Shown one piece after another: positions 19,301 to 27,649 of a DNA stretch of 64,000 nt. The notes under the pieces are model-generated. The model did no database searches, had not been told where the DNA came from, and was given only the letters and a program-made list of their open reading frames with translations. The position numbers were made by a program, and so were the translations under genes. Every line of letters starts with the position of its first letter. Within the stretch, counting starts at the first letter, position 1. The DNA lies in contig NZ_AUCV01000004.1 in NCBI RefSeq assembly GCF_000429945.1, positions 62,001 to 126,000 of the forward strand. Reading direction: 5' to 3'. Source of the DNA: Desulfogranum japonicum DSM 18378 (GTDB taxonomy: Bacteria > Desulfobacterota > Desulfobulbia > Desulfobulbales > Desulfobulbaceae).

Positions 19301-20175
19301 TCTACGATCGACAGGGGCCGACCTACACCATGCCTTTTACCCCTGCTCCCACTGCTCCTGCAATCCTGCAGGCTGCGAACAAGCCCAAGGTAGCCATTCT
19401 CCGCGATGAAGGCTCCAACTCAGACCGGGAAATGAGCTCTGCCTTTTATGCTGCAGGCTTTGAGCCCTGGGATATATGTATGAATGACCTGTTGCGGGGT
19501 ACAGTTAACCTGGAGCAGTTCCGCGGTATTGCCGCTGTGGGTGGTTTTTCCTACGCCGACGTACCTGACAGTGCCAAGGGTTGGGCTGCGACCATTCTTT
19601 ACAACGACCGTCTCAAACAGGAATTTGATACCTTCTACAATCGTCCGGATACCTTTACCCTGGGAGTCTGCAATGGATGCCAGCTCTTTGGCCTGCTAGG
19701 CTGGGTACCCTGGCTGGGGCTGACCCCACAGCAGCAGCCACGTTTTATCCACAACCGTTCAGGACGATTTGAATCACGCTGGACAACAGTAAAAATACAG
19801 CAGAGTCCTTCCGTGATGCTTCGCGGTATGGAAGATCTGGTTTTTGGTATCCATGTGGATCATGGAGAAGGAAAGCTTCATTTCCCGGACAACTCCATTT
19901 TTGAACAGGTACAACAACAAAATCTTACCCCCATGTTCTATGTCAATGATCAGGGACAGGCAACGGAACAGTATCCTTTCAATCCCAATGGATCTCCCAA
20001 AGGTATAGCAGGACTCTGCTCACCAGACGGACGTCATCTGGCCATCATGCCCCATCCTGAAAGGGTTTTTCTGGCCTGGCAGGCCCACTGGTTACCCGAA
20101 GCAATGAAAGGGCTTGAGGTCTCCCCCTGGTTAAAAATGTTCCAGAATGCCTATGCCTGGTGCAAGGGAGAGTAA
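16372..20175 (+). CDS. purL: Phosphoribosylformylglycinamidine synthase, single-chain form
   Basis: Converts FGAR, ATP and glutamine to FGAM in purine synthesis. At 1267 residues it is the large single-chain form with synthetase and glutaminase domains fused, rather than the split PurS-PurL-PurQ form. Visible landmarks are NSEHSRHGFFGGK, the ATP/Mg segment ETHNFPTGVAPFPGAETGTG, FGGGAASSM, and the C-terminal class I glutaminase with LGVCNGCQLFG (nucleophile cysteine near residue 1100) and the catalytic-dyad region MPHPERVF. AAGGATATACAATC precedes the ATG. A strong terminator follows, so it is monocistronic. Confidence 0.97.
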   Translation: MGSEVSQLYRKISDRFAYCFNIESTRLLTESEIQQLKLILADGFLAETVSSEPILKGERVIEIGPRLNFATAWSSNLVSICRAVGLDSITRVERSRRYLVPDNENLDQFIAANHDRMTECVYPEPLKTFETGIIPEEVYEVDLKTKGPAALLEIPGISMDEWDRQLYYDYFVKKHNRNPTIVEIMDLNNANSEHSRHGFFGGKQIIDGQEQEHTLFAMVKNTLKANPKGSLVAFKDNSSVITGHDITTLLPQQPGVPSPLRPNQVTYHPLLTAETHNFPTGVAPFPGAETGTGGRIRDVQGTGKGGFVMAGTAGYCVANLHIPNYECSWENEFPCPDNLASGLEIEIEASNGASDYGNKFGEPLIQGFTRSFDMQLENGERWGFLKPIMFTGGIGQIDDRHTEKEKEAKGMLIVQVGGPAYRVGFGGGAASSMLQGENASDLDFDAVQRGDAEMEQKMNRVIRACNEMGDKTLVEVIHDQGAGGPANVLKELVEHSGGKVEIRNIRVGDPTMSVLEIYVAEYQERTGFLIAPENIEQFQQICDREKVACEVLGEVTGDLRFVVTDSHNNTTPVDLELNELLGNIPQKEFRDQRISVATKPLEIPEDIDIRDALRDVFRLVSVGSKRFLTNKVDRAVTGLIARQQCCGPLQLTVSDVAVVAQSHFGRSGIATAIGEQPIKMLVDPAAGARMAVGESLTNMVWAKIDDPMQIKCSANWMWAPKLEGEGAALHDAVKAMCEAMTAVGMAVDGGKDSLSMATMVGDSIVKSPRELVISAYAAMEDLGKVVTPDIKQPGSSLIYIDLAEGKKRLGGSGFAQTLNQLGAEVPDMENPELVKTAFSTVQGLIDKQQILSGHDCSDGGLITTLLEMAFAGNCGLDLNINCSCTPLEYLFAEELGLVVECATAQVQDTLKALQAAGVPAICLGTTTPKADISITINNQQVLAEDMRVLRGWWEETSYQLECLQTKNNCADEEKANIYDRQGPTYTMPFTPAPTAPAILQAANKPKVAILRDEGSNSDREMSSAFYAAGFEPWDICMNDLLRGTVNLEQFRGIAAVGGFSYADVPDSAKGWAATILYNDRLKQEFDTFYNRPDTFTLGVCNGCQLFGLLGWVPWLGLTPQQQPRFIHNRSGRFESRWTTVKIQQSPSVMLRGMEDLVFGIHVDHGEGKLHFPDNSIFEQVQQQNLTPMFYVNDQGQATEQYPFNPNGSPKGIAGLCSPDGRHLAIMPHPERVFLAWQAHWLPEAMKGLEVSPWLKMFQNAYAWCKGE

Positions 20176-20208
20176 TCAGGAATTACCCTATTAATACCGG
20201 CTCAAGCC

Positions 20209-20244
20209 AAACAGCCCCCGGATACTCTCCGGGGGCTGTTTTCT
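20209..20244 (+). terminator. Intrinsic terminator of purL
   Basis: A perfect 14-bp stem, AAACAGCCCCCGGA (20209-20222) with TCCGGGGGCTGTTT (20228-20241), 5-base loop, followed by T residues. It lies 34 bases after the purL stop. The A-run on the other side could let it also serve the convergent minus-strand gene. Confidence 0.9.
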
Positions 20245-20279
20245 ACAGGTAATACCTCCCATGGACGCAGATGGCAGGG

Positions 20280-20990
20280 TCATCCCAAATTACGGATAAA
20301 CGTATAGCTTCCTGAAGATTTCTTCATGGTATAGAGTGTTGCCGGGCGTCCTCCCAATGCACGCTTTTCATCGGTCTCGTGCAGCAGGTCAGCCTGCTCA
20401 ATGCGACGTCTGAAAGATTTTTTCTGCAATTTTTTTCCAATCAACAATTCATGAATATGTTGTAACTCCGGCAGGGTAAATTTTTCCGGAAGGGCATATG
20501 CCGGCACAATGGAATACAGGGCTTTCTGCCTGAGCCGTTCCCGGGCTATATGAATAATCTCTCTGTGATCAAAGGCCAGGTCCACCTCATCCAGCCTGTC
20601 TGAATCAACCCATTCCACCTCTGAAACAGTACTGATATTCACCCGGCAATTCTGATGCGCAATCAGGGCAGTGTAGCAAACCGTCACCGACCACCCACGC
20701 TTATCGCGAACAGCATTTCCCCGTGTAGCGAGTTGTTCTATGTAGGGTGGAATGACACCGGTTTTCTCTTCCAGTTTCCTCATTACCGTGTCTTCAATGG
20801 TCTTGTCTGTCTGCATATCGATAAAGCCGCCAGGAAGACCCCATTTCCCTTTATCTGGATGTTTGGCTCGCTGTACCAGCAGCACTTTAAGAGATTGTTC
20901 ATGGTAGGTAAAAAGAACGCTATCCACACTTAAAAGAGGAGTGGCATATGCGCGCTGATCATACGTTTTCAAATAATCCTGTTCTTCCAT
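20280..20990 (-). CDS. NrtR-like Nudix-fold transcriptional regulator
   Basis: A 236-residue protein with an N-terminal Nudix fold (KWGLPGGFIDM at about 50-59) and a C-terminal winged-helix region (FTLPELQHIHELLIGKKL...GGRPATLYTM), the arrangement of the NrtR regulators of NAD metabolism. The Nudix box is degenerate: where REUXEEXGU is expected it reads RKLEEKTGV, with lysines 72 and 76 replacing two metal-binding glutamates. It is thus likely a sensor rather than a hydrolase. It is divergent from the SPFH/NAD-kinase-like operon, and a palindrome lies in the shared intergenic region. A residual ADP-ribose or NUDIX hydrolase role is less likely. Confidence 0.8.
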   Translation of the reverse strand: MEEQDYLKTYDQRAYATPLLSVDSVLFTYHEQSLKVLLVQRAKHPDKGKWGLPGGFIDMQTDKTIEDTVMRKLEEKTGVIPPYIEQLATRGNAVRDKRGWSVTVCYTALIAHQNCRVNISTVSEVEWVDSDRLDEVDLAFDHREIIHIARERLRQKALYSIVPAYALPEKFTLPELQHIHELLIGKKLQKKSFRRRIEQADLLHETDEKRALGGRPATLYTMKKSSGSYTFIRNLG

Positions 20991-21176
20991 GAATTTCTTT
21001 TCCTGTAAATCAGGTGAGGTGAAGACTGTCCGAGGGTGTTCTTGTTCCCGGCTTGGTATTATGTCCCGAAAGTACTATTAGCAGCTACGAAAAGCACAGC
21101 TCCAGTACAAGATACATATATGCATGTAAGTGCACAATCACTTTGTATCCTTAAGACACTTTTTCCTTGACAAGAT

Positions 21177-21195
21177 TAGTGTCCTTGTGACACTA
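21177..21195. promoter_or_regulatory. Palindromic operator candidate upstream of the SPFH gene
   Basis: TAGTGTC (21177-21183) is perfectly mirrored by GACACTA (21189-21195) with a 5-base centre. It overlaps a plausible promoter: TTGTGA (21186-21191), 18 bases, TATAAG (21210-21215). The position between a NrtR-like regulator and a NAD-related operon fits an NrtR-type binding site. That link is inferred. Further GACAC half-sites lie at 21154 and 21214. Confidence 0.6.
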
Positions 21196-21242
21196 TATTT
21201 GAAAGCGACTATAAGACACAAAGATTTCTCAAGGAGGACATC

Positions 21243-22265
21243 ATGTTTGGGATCAACTACTTCAAAGCAGATTCATCTACCTACATCATTCGCAGTGCAG
21301 GAGGCAATATCGTGCAGGAAGGAAAAGGGCTCTGTTTTTTTTACAACACTGCATACACCTCCATTGAAGCCATTCCGATGAGTATCCAGGAAGCTCCATT
21401 TATATTCTCCCTCCAGACTGCCGATTACCAGGAGATACGAATACAAGGCCAGGCAGCTTACCAGATAGCAGCCCCTGCAAGAATAGCCGCGATGCTGAAT
21501 TTTACGGTGAAAGAAAATGGGCGGGCATATATCTCTGAAGATCCCATGAAACTGAGTGATCAGGTTGTTCGCGTCCTTCAGAGCTTTATCCAGGTTCAGG
21601 TACAGAGTGTTACCTTGAGAAAGGCGTTGAAATTAAACCAGCAGTTGGTCGAACTGATCAAAGAAAATCTCAGCCAGAAAACTTCTCTTGCGGAGTTGGG
21701 CATAGCGCTTGTCGATATCACCATTTCCAGCATCTCTCCTTCTCCGGAAACGGCAAGAGCCCTTGAAGCTGAAGCCAGAGAGGCAATATTGCAGGAAGCA
21801 GACGACGCCATCTATTTACGCCGCAAATCTTCTGTTGAACAGGAACGTACCATACGTGAGGCAGAGTTGCAGACAGAATTGATCGTGCAGACCAAAGAAC
21901 AGGAAATACAGGAGTCCCGTATTGCCAATGAGCGAAAGACTCTCCGAGGGAAAAATGAAACAGAACAAGAAAAAATGACCGCAAAGATAGAAATAGAACG
22001 CCGGCGGCGTGAGCTTGTCGAGGAAAAGGCAGCCAATGACAGTAAAGAATCTGATGCGGAAGCATATGCCATTGCAGCAAGAATGCGTGCGTTTACCGAA
22101 CTTCCGGTTGAAAACCTGAAAGCATTGACCCTGGCCGGGATGAATCCGGAGCAACTCATGGCCATGGCCCTAGAATCCCTGGCCGGCAATGCCCAGAAAA
22201 TAGGAGAATTGAACATTGGCCAGGAGGTATTTGGGCAAATACTTCGAAAAGCGGTGCAAAAATGA
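21243..22265 (+). CDS. SPFH/band 7 domain protein
   Basis: A 340-residue SPFH (stomatin/prohibitin/flotillin) family protein without the usual N-terminal membrane anchor. The SPFH core covers roughly residues 20-190 (IRIQGQAAYQIAAPARIAA, then LAELGIALVDITISSISPSP). A long charged coiled coil covers about 165-275, with a C-terminal helix after LAGMNPEQLMAMALESLAG. Such proteins oligomerise as scaffolds, often at membranes; here membrane contact would have to be peripheral. AAGGAGG stands seven bases before the ATG. Its stop overlaps the next gene (ATGA), so the two proteins probably work together. Confidence 0.85.
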   Translation: MFGINYFKADSSTYIIRSAGGNIVQEGKGLCFFYNTAYTSIEAIPMSIQEAPFIFSLQTADYQEIRIQGQAAYQIAAPARIAAMLNFTVKENGRAYISEDPMKLSDQVVRVLQSFIQVQVQSVTLRKALKLNQQLVELIKENLSQKTSLAELGIALVDITISSISPSPETARALEAEAREAILQEADDAIYLRRKSSVEQERTIREAELQTELIVQTKEQEIQESRIANERKTLRGKNETEQEKMTAKIEIERRRRELVEEKAANDSKESDAEAYAIAARMRAFTELPVENLKALTLAGMNPEQLMAMALESLAGNAQKIGELNIGQEVFGQILRKAVQK

Positions 22266-23188
22266 AAGATACTGCGGGAAATAGATACATCCTGGTGACG
22301 CGAAAGACCCGTCTGGAAGAGCTGGTCATGCGATTCAATACCTGGCCTCAGGCAAAATTTTACCTGGAGCATAACCAGATGGATACACATGATTACCTGG
22401 AAGAGCATAATACATATATCCACTGTATTCACAGGGCTGAAAACGTACTCAGAGAGCGCGGTACGTACCATCGAATAGAGAGGGATTTTCTGCCCAATTA
22501 CCTCTTTGATCCAGCAGATATTGTAGTGGTTATCGGCCAGGATGGGCTGGTTGCCAACACACTGAAATATGTGCACGGTCAACCGGTAATAGCGATCAAT
22601 CCAGACCCGGCACGATGGGATGGATTGTTGCTGCCCTTTGAAATTGATGACCTCGCTGCCATAGTGCAACGTACGGAGAATAATAAATGTACCTGTCGAA
22701 GCATCACCCTGGCTCAAGCTGAAACCAACAAGGGAGAACGAATGCTTGCGGTAAATGACCTTTTCATCGGCCCTAAAACGCATACATCAGCCAGATATGG
22801 ACTTACCTATAACGGAAGAAAGGAAAAACAATCGTCCTCCGGCATCATCGTCTCAACCGGGCTTGGCTCAACCGGCTGGTTGCAGTCAATCCTTGCAGGG
22901 GCAATGGGCATAACAGGACAGTCATCTCATCCATTACAGGAGGGTATTTCCTGGGATGACAAACGGTTGTATTTTTCTGTCCGGGAACCATTTCCAAGCA
23001 GAACAACCGGGACAAGCCTTGTTTTTGGCGAAGTGTCCCACGGTAACTCTCTGGTACTCGAATCCTATATGCCTGACAGCGGCATTGTTTTTTCCGATGG
23101 GATCGAAAAGGACTTCCTGAATTTCAACTCAGGAAGTCTGCTGACAGTCAGTATTGCCGAAACAACAGGGCATCTGGTGGTATCGTAA
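22262..23188 (+). CDS. NAD-kinase-like protein with altered GGDG motif
   Basis: A 308-residue protein with the fold signatures of the NAD kinase family. VVVIGQDGLVANTL (residues about 88-100) replaces the usual GGDGT loop, NDLFIGPKTHTSARY (155-169) corresponds to the NE/ND region, and SSGIIVSTGLGSTGW (182-196) matches the STP-TGSTAY strand. The aspartate of GxDG is kept but the second glycine is glutamine, so activity or substrate may differ from ordinary NAD kinase. It is translationally coupled to the SPFH gene and sits beside a NrtR-like regulator. Both facts support a role in NAD(P) or related nucleotide metabolism. Confidence 0.78.
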   Translation: MKDTAGNRYILVTRKTRLEELVMRFNTWPQAKFYLEHNQMDTHDYLEEHNTYIHCIHRAENVLRERGTYHRIERDFLPNYLFDPADIVVVIGQDGLVANTLKYVHGQPVIAINPDPARWDGLLLPFEIDDLAAIVQRTENNKCTCRSITLAQAETNKGERMLAVNDLFIGPKTHTSARYGLTYNGRKEKQSSSGIIVSTGLGSTGWLQSILAGAMGITGQSSHPLQEGISWDDKRLYFSVREPFPSRTTGTSLVFGEVSHGNSLVLESYMPDSGIVFSDGIEKDFLNFNSGSLLTVSIAETTGHLVVS

Positions 23189-23419
23189 ATACAGGAGAGT
23201 TACCAGCTTTAATCACTTACCCTATGAATAGCTGCATTGGAGCCTGAATTCTCCATGAGAAGGCTTGAGACCATAAGTTGGAGGTGGCGAATCATTTTTA
23301 AAAAAGTCCCATAACATCGTGCTTCCATTTGCATTCACTTATGGGGCTCAGCCAAAGCCCGATGCATAGTATAGTCCGTCGTCGATGCTGCGACATCACG
23401 AAGAGTTTGAAGTTCGGTA

Positions 23420-24424
23420 TTATAAAACAGCTGCCTTTTCCATATGCAGCATTAGATCCAGCATTCTGTTCGAGTATCCCCACTCGTTGTCATACCAGCT
23501 CATCACTTTCACCGTCTTGCCTATAACCTTAGTTGACAGGCCATCGACTATGGAGGAATGACTGTCACCTTGAAAATCGATGGAGACAAGGGGCAGGTCG
23601 GTGTAGCTGAGATAGCGGCTTTGGGACCTTTTTAGAGCGGCGTTCACCTCCTCGACGTTGGTCTCCTTTTCCACTTCCATTACTGCGTCCACCAAGGAGA
23701 CGGTCGGGGTCGGCACTCGAATGGCAAGGCCGTCGAATTTACCTTTAAGTTCTGGAATGACCAGTGAAACAGCAGCAGCGGCACCCGTCTTGGTGGGTAT
23801 CATGGAAAGAGCAGCAGCCCGGGCTCGCCGAAGATCCGAGTGGGGGAAATCAAGCAGACGCTGGTCACCGGTATAAGCGTGTACTGTGGTCATCAATCCC
23901 CGCTTAATGCCGAAATTGTCCAGGATAACCTTGGCGAAAGGAGCCAGGCAGTTGGTGGTACAAGAAGCGTTGGAGACTATATTGTGGCTATGGGGATCGT
24001 ACTCGTCCTCGTTTACACCCATGACAAATGTTTTCACGTTACCCTTTGCTGGTGCCGAGATAACCACTTTTTCAGCACCGCCGTTCAGGTGGGACAGGGT
24101 TGAGACATCGTCACGGAAGAGCCCGGTACACTCTGCCACGTATTTCACCCCCAGTTTCCTCCAGGGGATATCCGCAGGATTCCTGTGGCTGCTGACCATA
24201 ATATCCCTGCCGTTCACCCGTATACCGTCTTTCATCGCTTCAATTTCAGCATCCAGGGGGCCCATGACCGAATCGTATTTGAGCAGGTGAGCGAGGGTCT
24301 GCGTGTCAGTGAGATCGTTAATAGCTACTATCTCGATTTCGGCAAACTCAGGGTCGACTGCAGCTGCCCGGAAGATGTTTCTGCCGATTCTACCAAATCC
24401 ATTGATTCCTACTCGAATAGTCAT
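23420..24424 (-). CDS. gap: Glyceraldehyde-3-phosphate dehydrogenase, type I
   Basis: Oxidises glyceraldehyde 3-phosphate to 1,3-bisphosphoglycerate with NAD. The 334-residue chain has the Rossmann start RVGINGFGRIGRN, the NAD-selecting aspartate in AINDLTD, catalytic cysteine 155 in SNASCTTNCLAP, and the C-terminal WYDNEWGYSNRM. I start it at the ATG at 24424, preceded by AGGAGAG at good spacing; the 24-codon extension upstream is not conserved. It lies in the sugar block downstream of fruA, separated by an aldolase pseudogene and nested repeats that now form its 5' region. Confidence 0.96.
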   Translation of the reverse strand: MTIRVGINGFGRIGRNIFRAAAVDPEFAEIEIVAINDLTDTQTLAHLLKYDSVMGPLDAEIEAMKDGIRVNGRDIMVSSHRNPADIPWRKLGVKYVAECTGLFRDDVSTLSHLNGGAEKVVISAPAKGNVKTFVMGVNEDEYDPHSHNIVSNASCTTNCLAPFAKVILDNFGIKRGLMTTVHAYTGDQRLLDFPHSDLRRARAAALSMIPTKTGAAAAVSLVIPELKGKFDGLAIRVPTPTVSLVDAVMEVEKETNVEEVNAALKRSQSRYLSYTDLPLVSIDFQGDSHSSIVDGLSTKVIGKTVKVMSWYDNEWGYSNRMLDLMLHMEKAAVL

Positions 24425-24444
24425 ACATACTCTCCTATTATAGG

Positions 24445-24633
24445 GGTCGCGAAAAATAAGAAATATCCAAAAATTGCCGAGGAGATTGTCGGACAATTGC
24501 TATTTTTTCTCAGATTAAGGCATTTTCAGGAAATCAAGCCCAGCCATATAGTTGATATTGCGAGCATTGATTTCCTGAAAATAACACAAATATGGGGAAA
24601 AAGAGCTTTCTCCGACAGACTCCCAGGATATCG
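24445..24633. repeat. Family C fragment interrupted by a family B element
   Basis: GGTCGCG-AAAATAA and TCCAAAAATTGC at 24445-24477 match family C at 11580-11611. The next family C segment, GGATATCGG, resumes only at 24625. Between them lies a complete family B element (24481-24623). The outer C segments therefore look like one copy split by a later insertion. The nest ends where the aldolase pseudogene begins. Confidence 0.65.
24481..24623. repeat. Family B palindromic element inside family C
   Basis: A 143-bp imperfect palindrome. The left end GGAGATTGTCGGAC is mirrored by GTCCGA-type sequence at the right end (GGAGTCTGTCGGAG on the minus strand). The inner arms share TTTTCAGGAAATCAA (24525-24538) and TTGATTTCCTGAAAA (24568-24582). 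The ends match the family B copy at 10735. There is no coding capacity. Confidence 0.72.
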
Positions 24634-24886
24634 GAAGGTGGAACCATGGTCCAGATGCAAGGCAATGGGAATCGTACTATCCACTTCTCTGGCCATAGCC
24701 ACAGCCACCTTTGACCATATACGGGAGAAATACAGGGTTTGCATAGCTCCCTGCGCTTTCTGCAACCTGCAGTTAAACCGGAGAAGCCGATTCCATGCAG
24801 CCGGCCATGGCTAACTGCAACTGATCAATATTGTTGAAGTTACCTGCAGGTTCCGTGTCATTTTCAACCATTGCCTTGGCATGCCA
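24634..24886 (-). pseudogene. fba: Remnant of class II fructose-bisphosphate aldolase
   Basis: Translating the minus strand gives AGNFNNIDQLQLAMAGCMES then ASPV, a stop codon, LQVAESAGSYANPVFLPY and MVKGG. In the next frame comes VAVAMAREVDS, then TIPIALHLDHGSTF. These are the N-terminal landmarks of class II aldolases (GxFNxxNxxQ, SPVxLQxSxGA, ALHLDHG with metal-binding histidine). One in-frame stop, one frameshift and loss of everything after LDHG show it is dead: about 80 of roughly 300 residues remain. It is cut off at 24633 by the family C/B nest. Its place between fruA and gap suggests it once belonged to a fructose-use cluster. Confidence 0.82.
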
Positions 24887-24923
24887 TTAGACAGATATTG
24901 TCAATAATGTTTTCCTCAACCGA

Positions 24924-26672
24924 TTATGCGTTCTTGATCGGTTTCTTCAAAATGAACAACATTACGGTCGTCGCTACCGTACCTGCTGCAATAGCGATGA
25001 CATAACTCAGTAAATGGGATACAGCTTTTGGGATAAAGAGAACAAATATACCGCCATGGGGAACCATCAGGTTCACGTTGAAGACCATTGACATGCCACC
25101 GGCAATTGCTGAACCAACCATGATGGCGGGGATGACCCGGAACGGATCACGGGCAGCATAAGGAATTGCTCCCTCGGTGATAAACGAAATACCGAGAACG
25201 TATGCTGCTTTACTCGCCTCGTGCTCATCATCTGTGAACCGGCTTTTAAAAAGGGTTGCCGCCAGGGCGAGACCAAGCGGAGGAGTCATACCGGCGGCCA
25301 TAACAGCCGCCATAGGCCCATATATCTGGCTTGAGAGCAGACCTACTGAAAAGGCATATGCCGCCTTGTTAACCGGTCCCCCCATATCGAAGGCCATCAT
25401 GCCGCCAAGAATAAGGCCAAGTGTCAACGCGCTACCCTGCTGCAACCCCTTAAGCCAGGTCTCCAGGCTTGTAAGGGCCACTTTCATCGGGGGGCCGATC
25501 AGATATATCATGAGCAGGCCGACTATAAGCGTCGACAGTACCGGCAGAATGAGAACCGGTTTGAGACCTTGCAGGTTGTCCGGCAACCGGATCTTATCAT
25601 TTAAGAATTGCGTGAGGTAACCGGCAATAAAACCGGCCAGAATACCGCCCAGGAAACCAGAGCCTACGGTGGTTGCTAAAAGACCGCCGACCAACCCAGG
25701 AGTGATACCCGGACGATCTGCTATGGAATAGGCGATAAAGCCAGCCAGGACAGGAACAAAAAGCTTGAAAGCGGTTGCACCGCCAATCTGCATGAGGGCC
25801 CAGCCAAGAGTCCCTTCTGCATCACCGGCATAGATACCTCCAAAGGCAAAGGCCAGAGCGATGAGAATACCACCGGCCACAACCATAGGCAGCATATAGG
25901 AGACACCTGTCATAAGGTGTTTATAAGGCCCTGTGCGACTTGCAGAGCGTTCTTTCTTAAGCGCCGAAACCTGATCCGCCAATCCCTGGGAAACAGGCTT
26001 GGGAGCATTAATGGCTGCCTGAATCGCTGCCGTTCCATTGTGCAGCACAGCTTTGGTAGTCGTTTCATACATCGGTTTGCCTGCAAAACGACTGGTATCC
26101 ACATAGGCGTCAGCTGCAATTACTACGGCGTCAGCCCGTGCAATTTCTTCTTCGGTAATGACATTCTTGGCACCGACTGAACCTTGGGTCTCTATCTTTA
26201 CTTCATGTCCCATTCCTTCTGCGGCTTTTCGAAGTGCCTCAGCCGCTATGAAGGTGTGGGCGATGCCGGTGGGACAGGAAGTCACACCTATAATGAATTT
26301 CTTCTCTGAGGTTGAGGTAATGGATGTTCTTTCCTCAGCAGCCTCTGCTCCTCCTTCAAGGGACTCTTGAGCTTCAGCCAGTGCCGCCTCGATTACCGAC
26401 CTGGTTTTCCTGATGGCATCACTTGTAGTCACCGCATGCATTGGCTTACCGGCAAAACGGGCAGGGTCGACGTGAATATCAGAGGCGATGAGGACAACAT
26501 CTGCAGTGCTGATGTCTTCAGGAGCAAGGGGAGTTTTCACCCCCTCCGAGCCTTGTGTTTCAACGCTTATCTCATGCCCCATATCAACTGCAACTTTCCG
26601 TAGGGCTTCTGCGGCCATGATGGTGTGGGCTATTCCTGTAGGACAGGCTGTCACTGCTACTATTTTACTCAT
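24924..26672 (-). CDS. fruA: PTS fructose-specific EIIB-EIIB'-EIIC transporter
   Basis: Imports fructose and phosphorylates it to fructose 1-phosphate. The 582 residues contain two tandem EIIB domains, with phosphocysteines in [10 protein letters not shown] (Cys10) and [10 protein letters not shown] (Cys133), as in enteric FruA. A polytopic EIIC domain follows from about residue 240, with PHGGIFVL near the C terminus. The start ATG at 26672 follows GGAGG and overlaps the end of fruK by eight bases. It is the last gene of fruB-fruK-fruA. Reaching fructose-1,6-bisphosphate requires FruK; the aldolase that would come next is the pseudogene just downstream. Confidence 0.95.
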   Translation of the reverse strand: MSKIVAVTACPTGIAHTIMAAEALRKVAVDMGHEISVETQGSEGVKTPLAPEDISTADVVLIASDIHVDPARFAGKPMHAVTTSDAIRKTRSVIEAALAEAQESLEGGAEAAEERTSITSTSEKKFIIGVTSCPTGIAHTFIAAEALRKAAEGMGHEVKIETQGSVGAKNVITEEEIARADAVVIAADAYVDTSRFAGKPMYETTTKAVLHNGTAAIQAAINAPKPVSQGLADQVSALKKERSASRTGPYKHLMTGVSYMLPMVVAGGILIALAFAFGGIYAGDAEGTLGWALMQIGGATAFKLFVPVLAGFIAYSIADRPGITPGLVGGLLATTVGSGFLGGILAGFIAGYLTQFLNDKIRLPDNLQGLKPVLILPVLSTLIVGLLMIYLIGPPMKVALTSLETWLKGLQQGSALTLGLILGGMMAFDMGGPVNKAAYAFSVGLLSSQIYGPMAAVMAAGMTPPLGLALAATLFKSRFTDDEHEASKAAYVLGISFITEGAIPYAARDPFRVIPAIMVGSAIAGGMSMVFNVNLMVPHGGIFVLFIPKAVSHLLSYVIAIAAGTVATTVMLFILKKPIKNA

Positions 26673-27633
26673 TTGCTCCTCCACTGATTGTTACATTGTC
26701 TATATCGACCTGCTGTTCAAGCAACCGGGCTTCTCCTATGGATTTCAGTCCAGGGCCGGCCTGTGTCACTACAGCCGCAGAAATGGCTGTTGCCATTTTC
26801 GCTCGTTCCCGTAATGAGAGGTTCAGCATCATTCCCGCAGCCATACTGCCAACCAAAGCATCACCGGCTCCCACAGTACTCACCACATCAATTGATGGCG
26901 GGGTTGTGTAATACGCTTCTTCTTTTTCAACAAAAAGTGCACCACGCTCACCAAGGGATACGACAACAGTTTCAACACCGCTCCGAATCAATTTTTCGGC
27001 CTCTGTAAAAATCTCTCTTTCACTTCGTACCGTACGACCAAGATATTCGGATAATTCATCAATATTGGGTTTGATAAATGTGGGTTTTGCTTCGATGGCG
27101 CTCGTGAGGGCTTCGCCACTTGTATCGACAAATACCCTGCTCCCGCACTCCTTGATCATAGTCACCAGTTTCCCGACAACCCCTGCTTCAACCCCCGGGG
27201 GAAGGCTACCCGCTATAATGACGGCGGCAGTATCCTGGAGTTGTTTTCTTATAACGTCGATGAGGGCTTCTACGTGTTCCTGTTCCGGAGACAGGCCAGG
27301 AAAGTTCAGGTCTGTGGTTGAATGCGATTTCGGATCCAGTATCTTGATACCGATTCTTGTGGAGCCAGGGATTCGAACGAAAAGATCCTCTATTCGCTCG
27401 TTTCTGAACAGTGTTTCAAAAATTTCCTGGTTGTCACTGCCCAGGAAACCGGTTGCGGCAACCTGCAGATCGAATTTGCGGAGAAGTGCCGCAATATTTA
27501 CCCCCTTTCCGCCCGCATCGTGTTGATAATCTATAACCCTGTTAACCTGCCCCAGAGTCAATCCCGGAACCGTGCAGGCCAGGTCAATTGCCGGATTTAA
27601 AGTAATTGTCAGGAGTTTTGATATCGTTTTCAT
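26665..27633 (-). CDS. fruK: 1-Phosphofructokinase (PfkB family)
   Basis: Phosphorylates fructose 1-phosphate to fructose 1,6-bisphosphate with ATP. It is a 322-residue ribokinase-fold protein with TLNPAIDLA at the N terminus, GGKGVN (41-46) and the catalytic aspartate in [17 protein letters not shown] (near 260). The assignment to 1-phosphofructokinase rather than tagatose-6-phosphate kinase rests on the flanking fruA and fruB. It begins 16 bases after fruB and overlaps fruA. Confidence 0.93.
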   Translation of the reverse strand: MKTISKLLTITLNPAIDLACTVPGLTLGQVNRVIDYQHDAGGKGVNIAALLRKFDLQVAATGFLGSDNQEIFETLFRNERIEDLFVRIPGSTRIGIKILDPKSHSTTDLNFPGLSPEQEHVEALIDVIRKQLQDTAAVIIAGSLPPGVEAGVVGKLVTMIKECGSRVFVDTSGEALTSAIEAKPTFIKPNIDELSEYLGRTVRSEREIFTEAEKLIRSGVETVVVSLGERGALFVEKEEAYYTTPPSIDVVSTVGAGDALVGSMAAGMMLNLSLRERAKMATAISAAVVTQAGPGLKSIGEARLLEQQVDIDNVTISGGANE

Positions 27634-27649
27634 AGTGTTTGGTGCTCCT

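Noticed and set aside
23342-23362. GGGCT/AGCCC hairpin downstream of gap
   Set aside because: Short stem with no T-run on either strand; it is not a convincing terminator.
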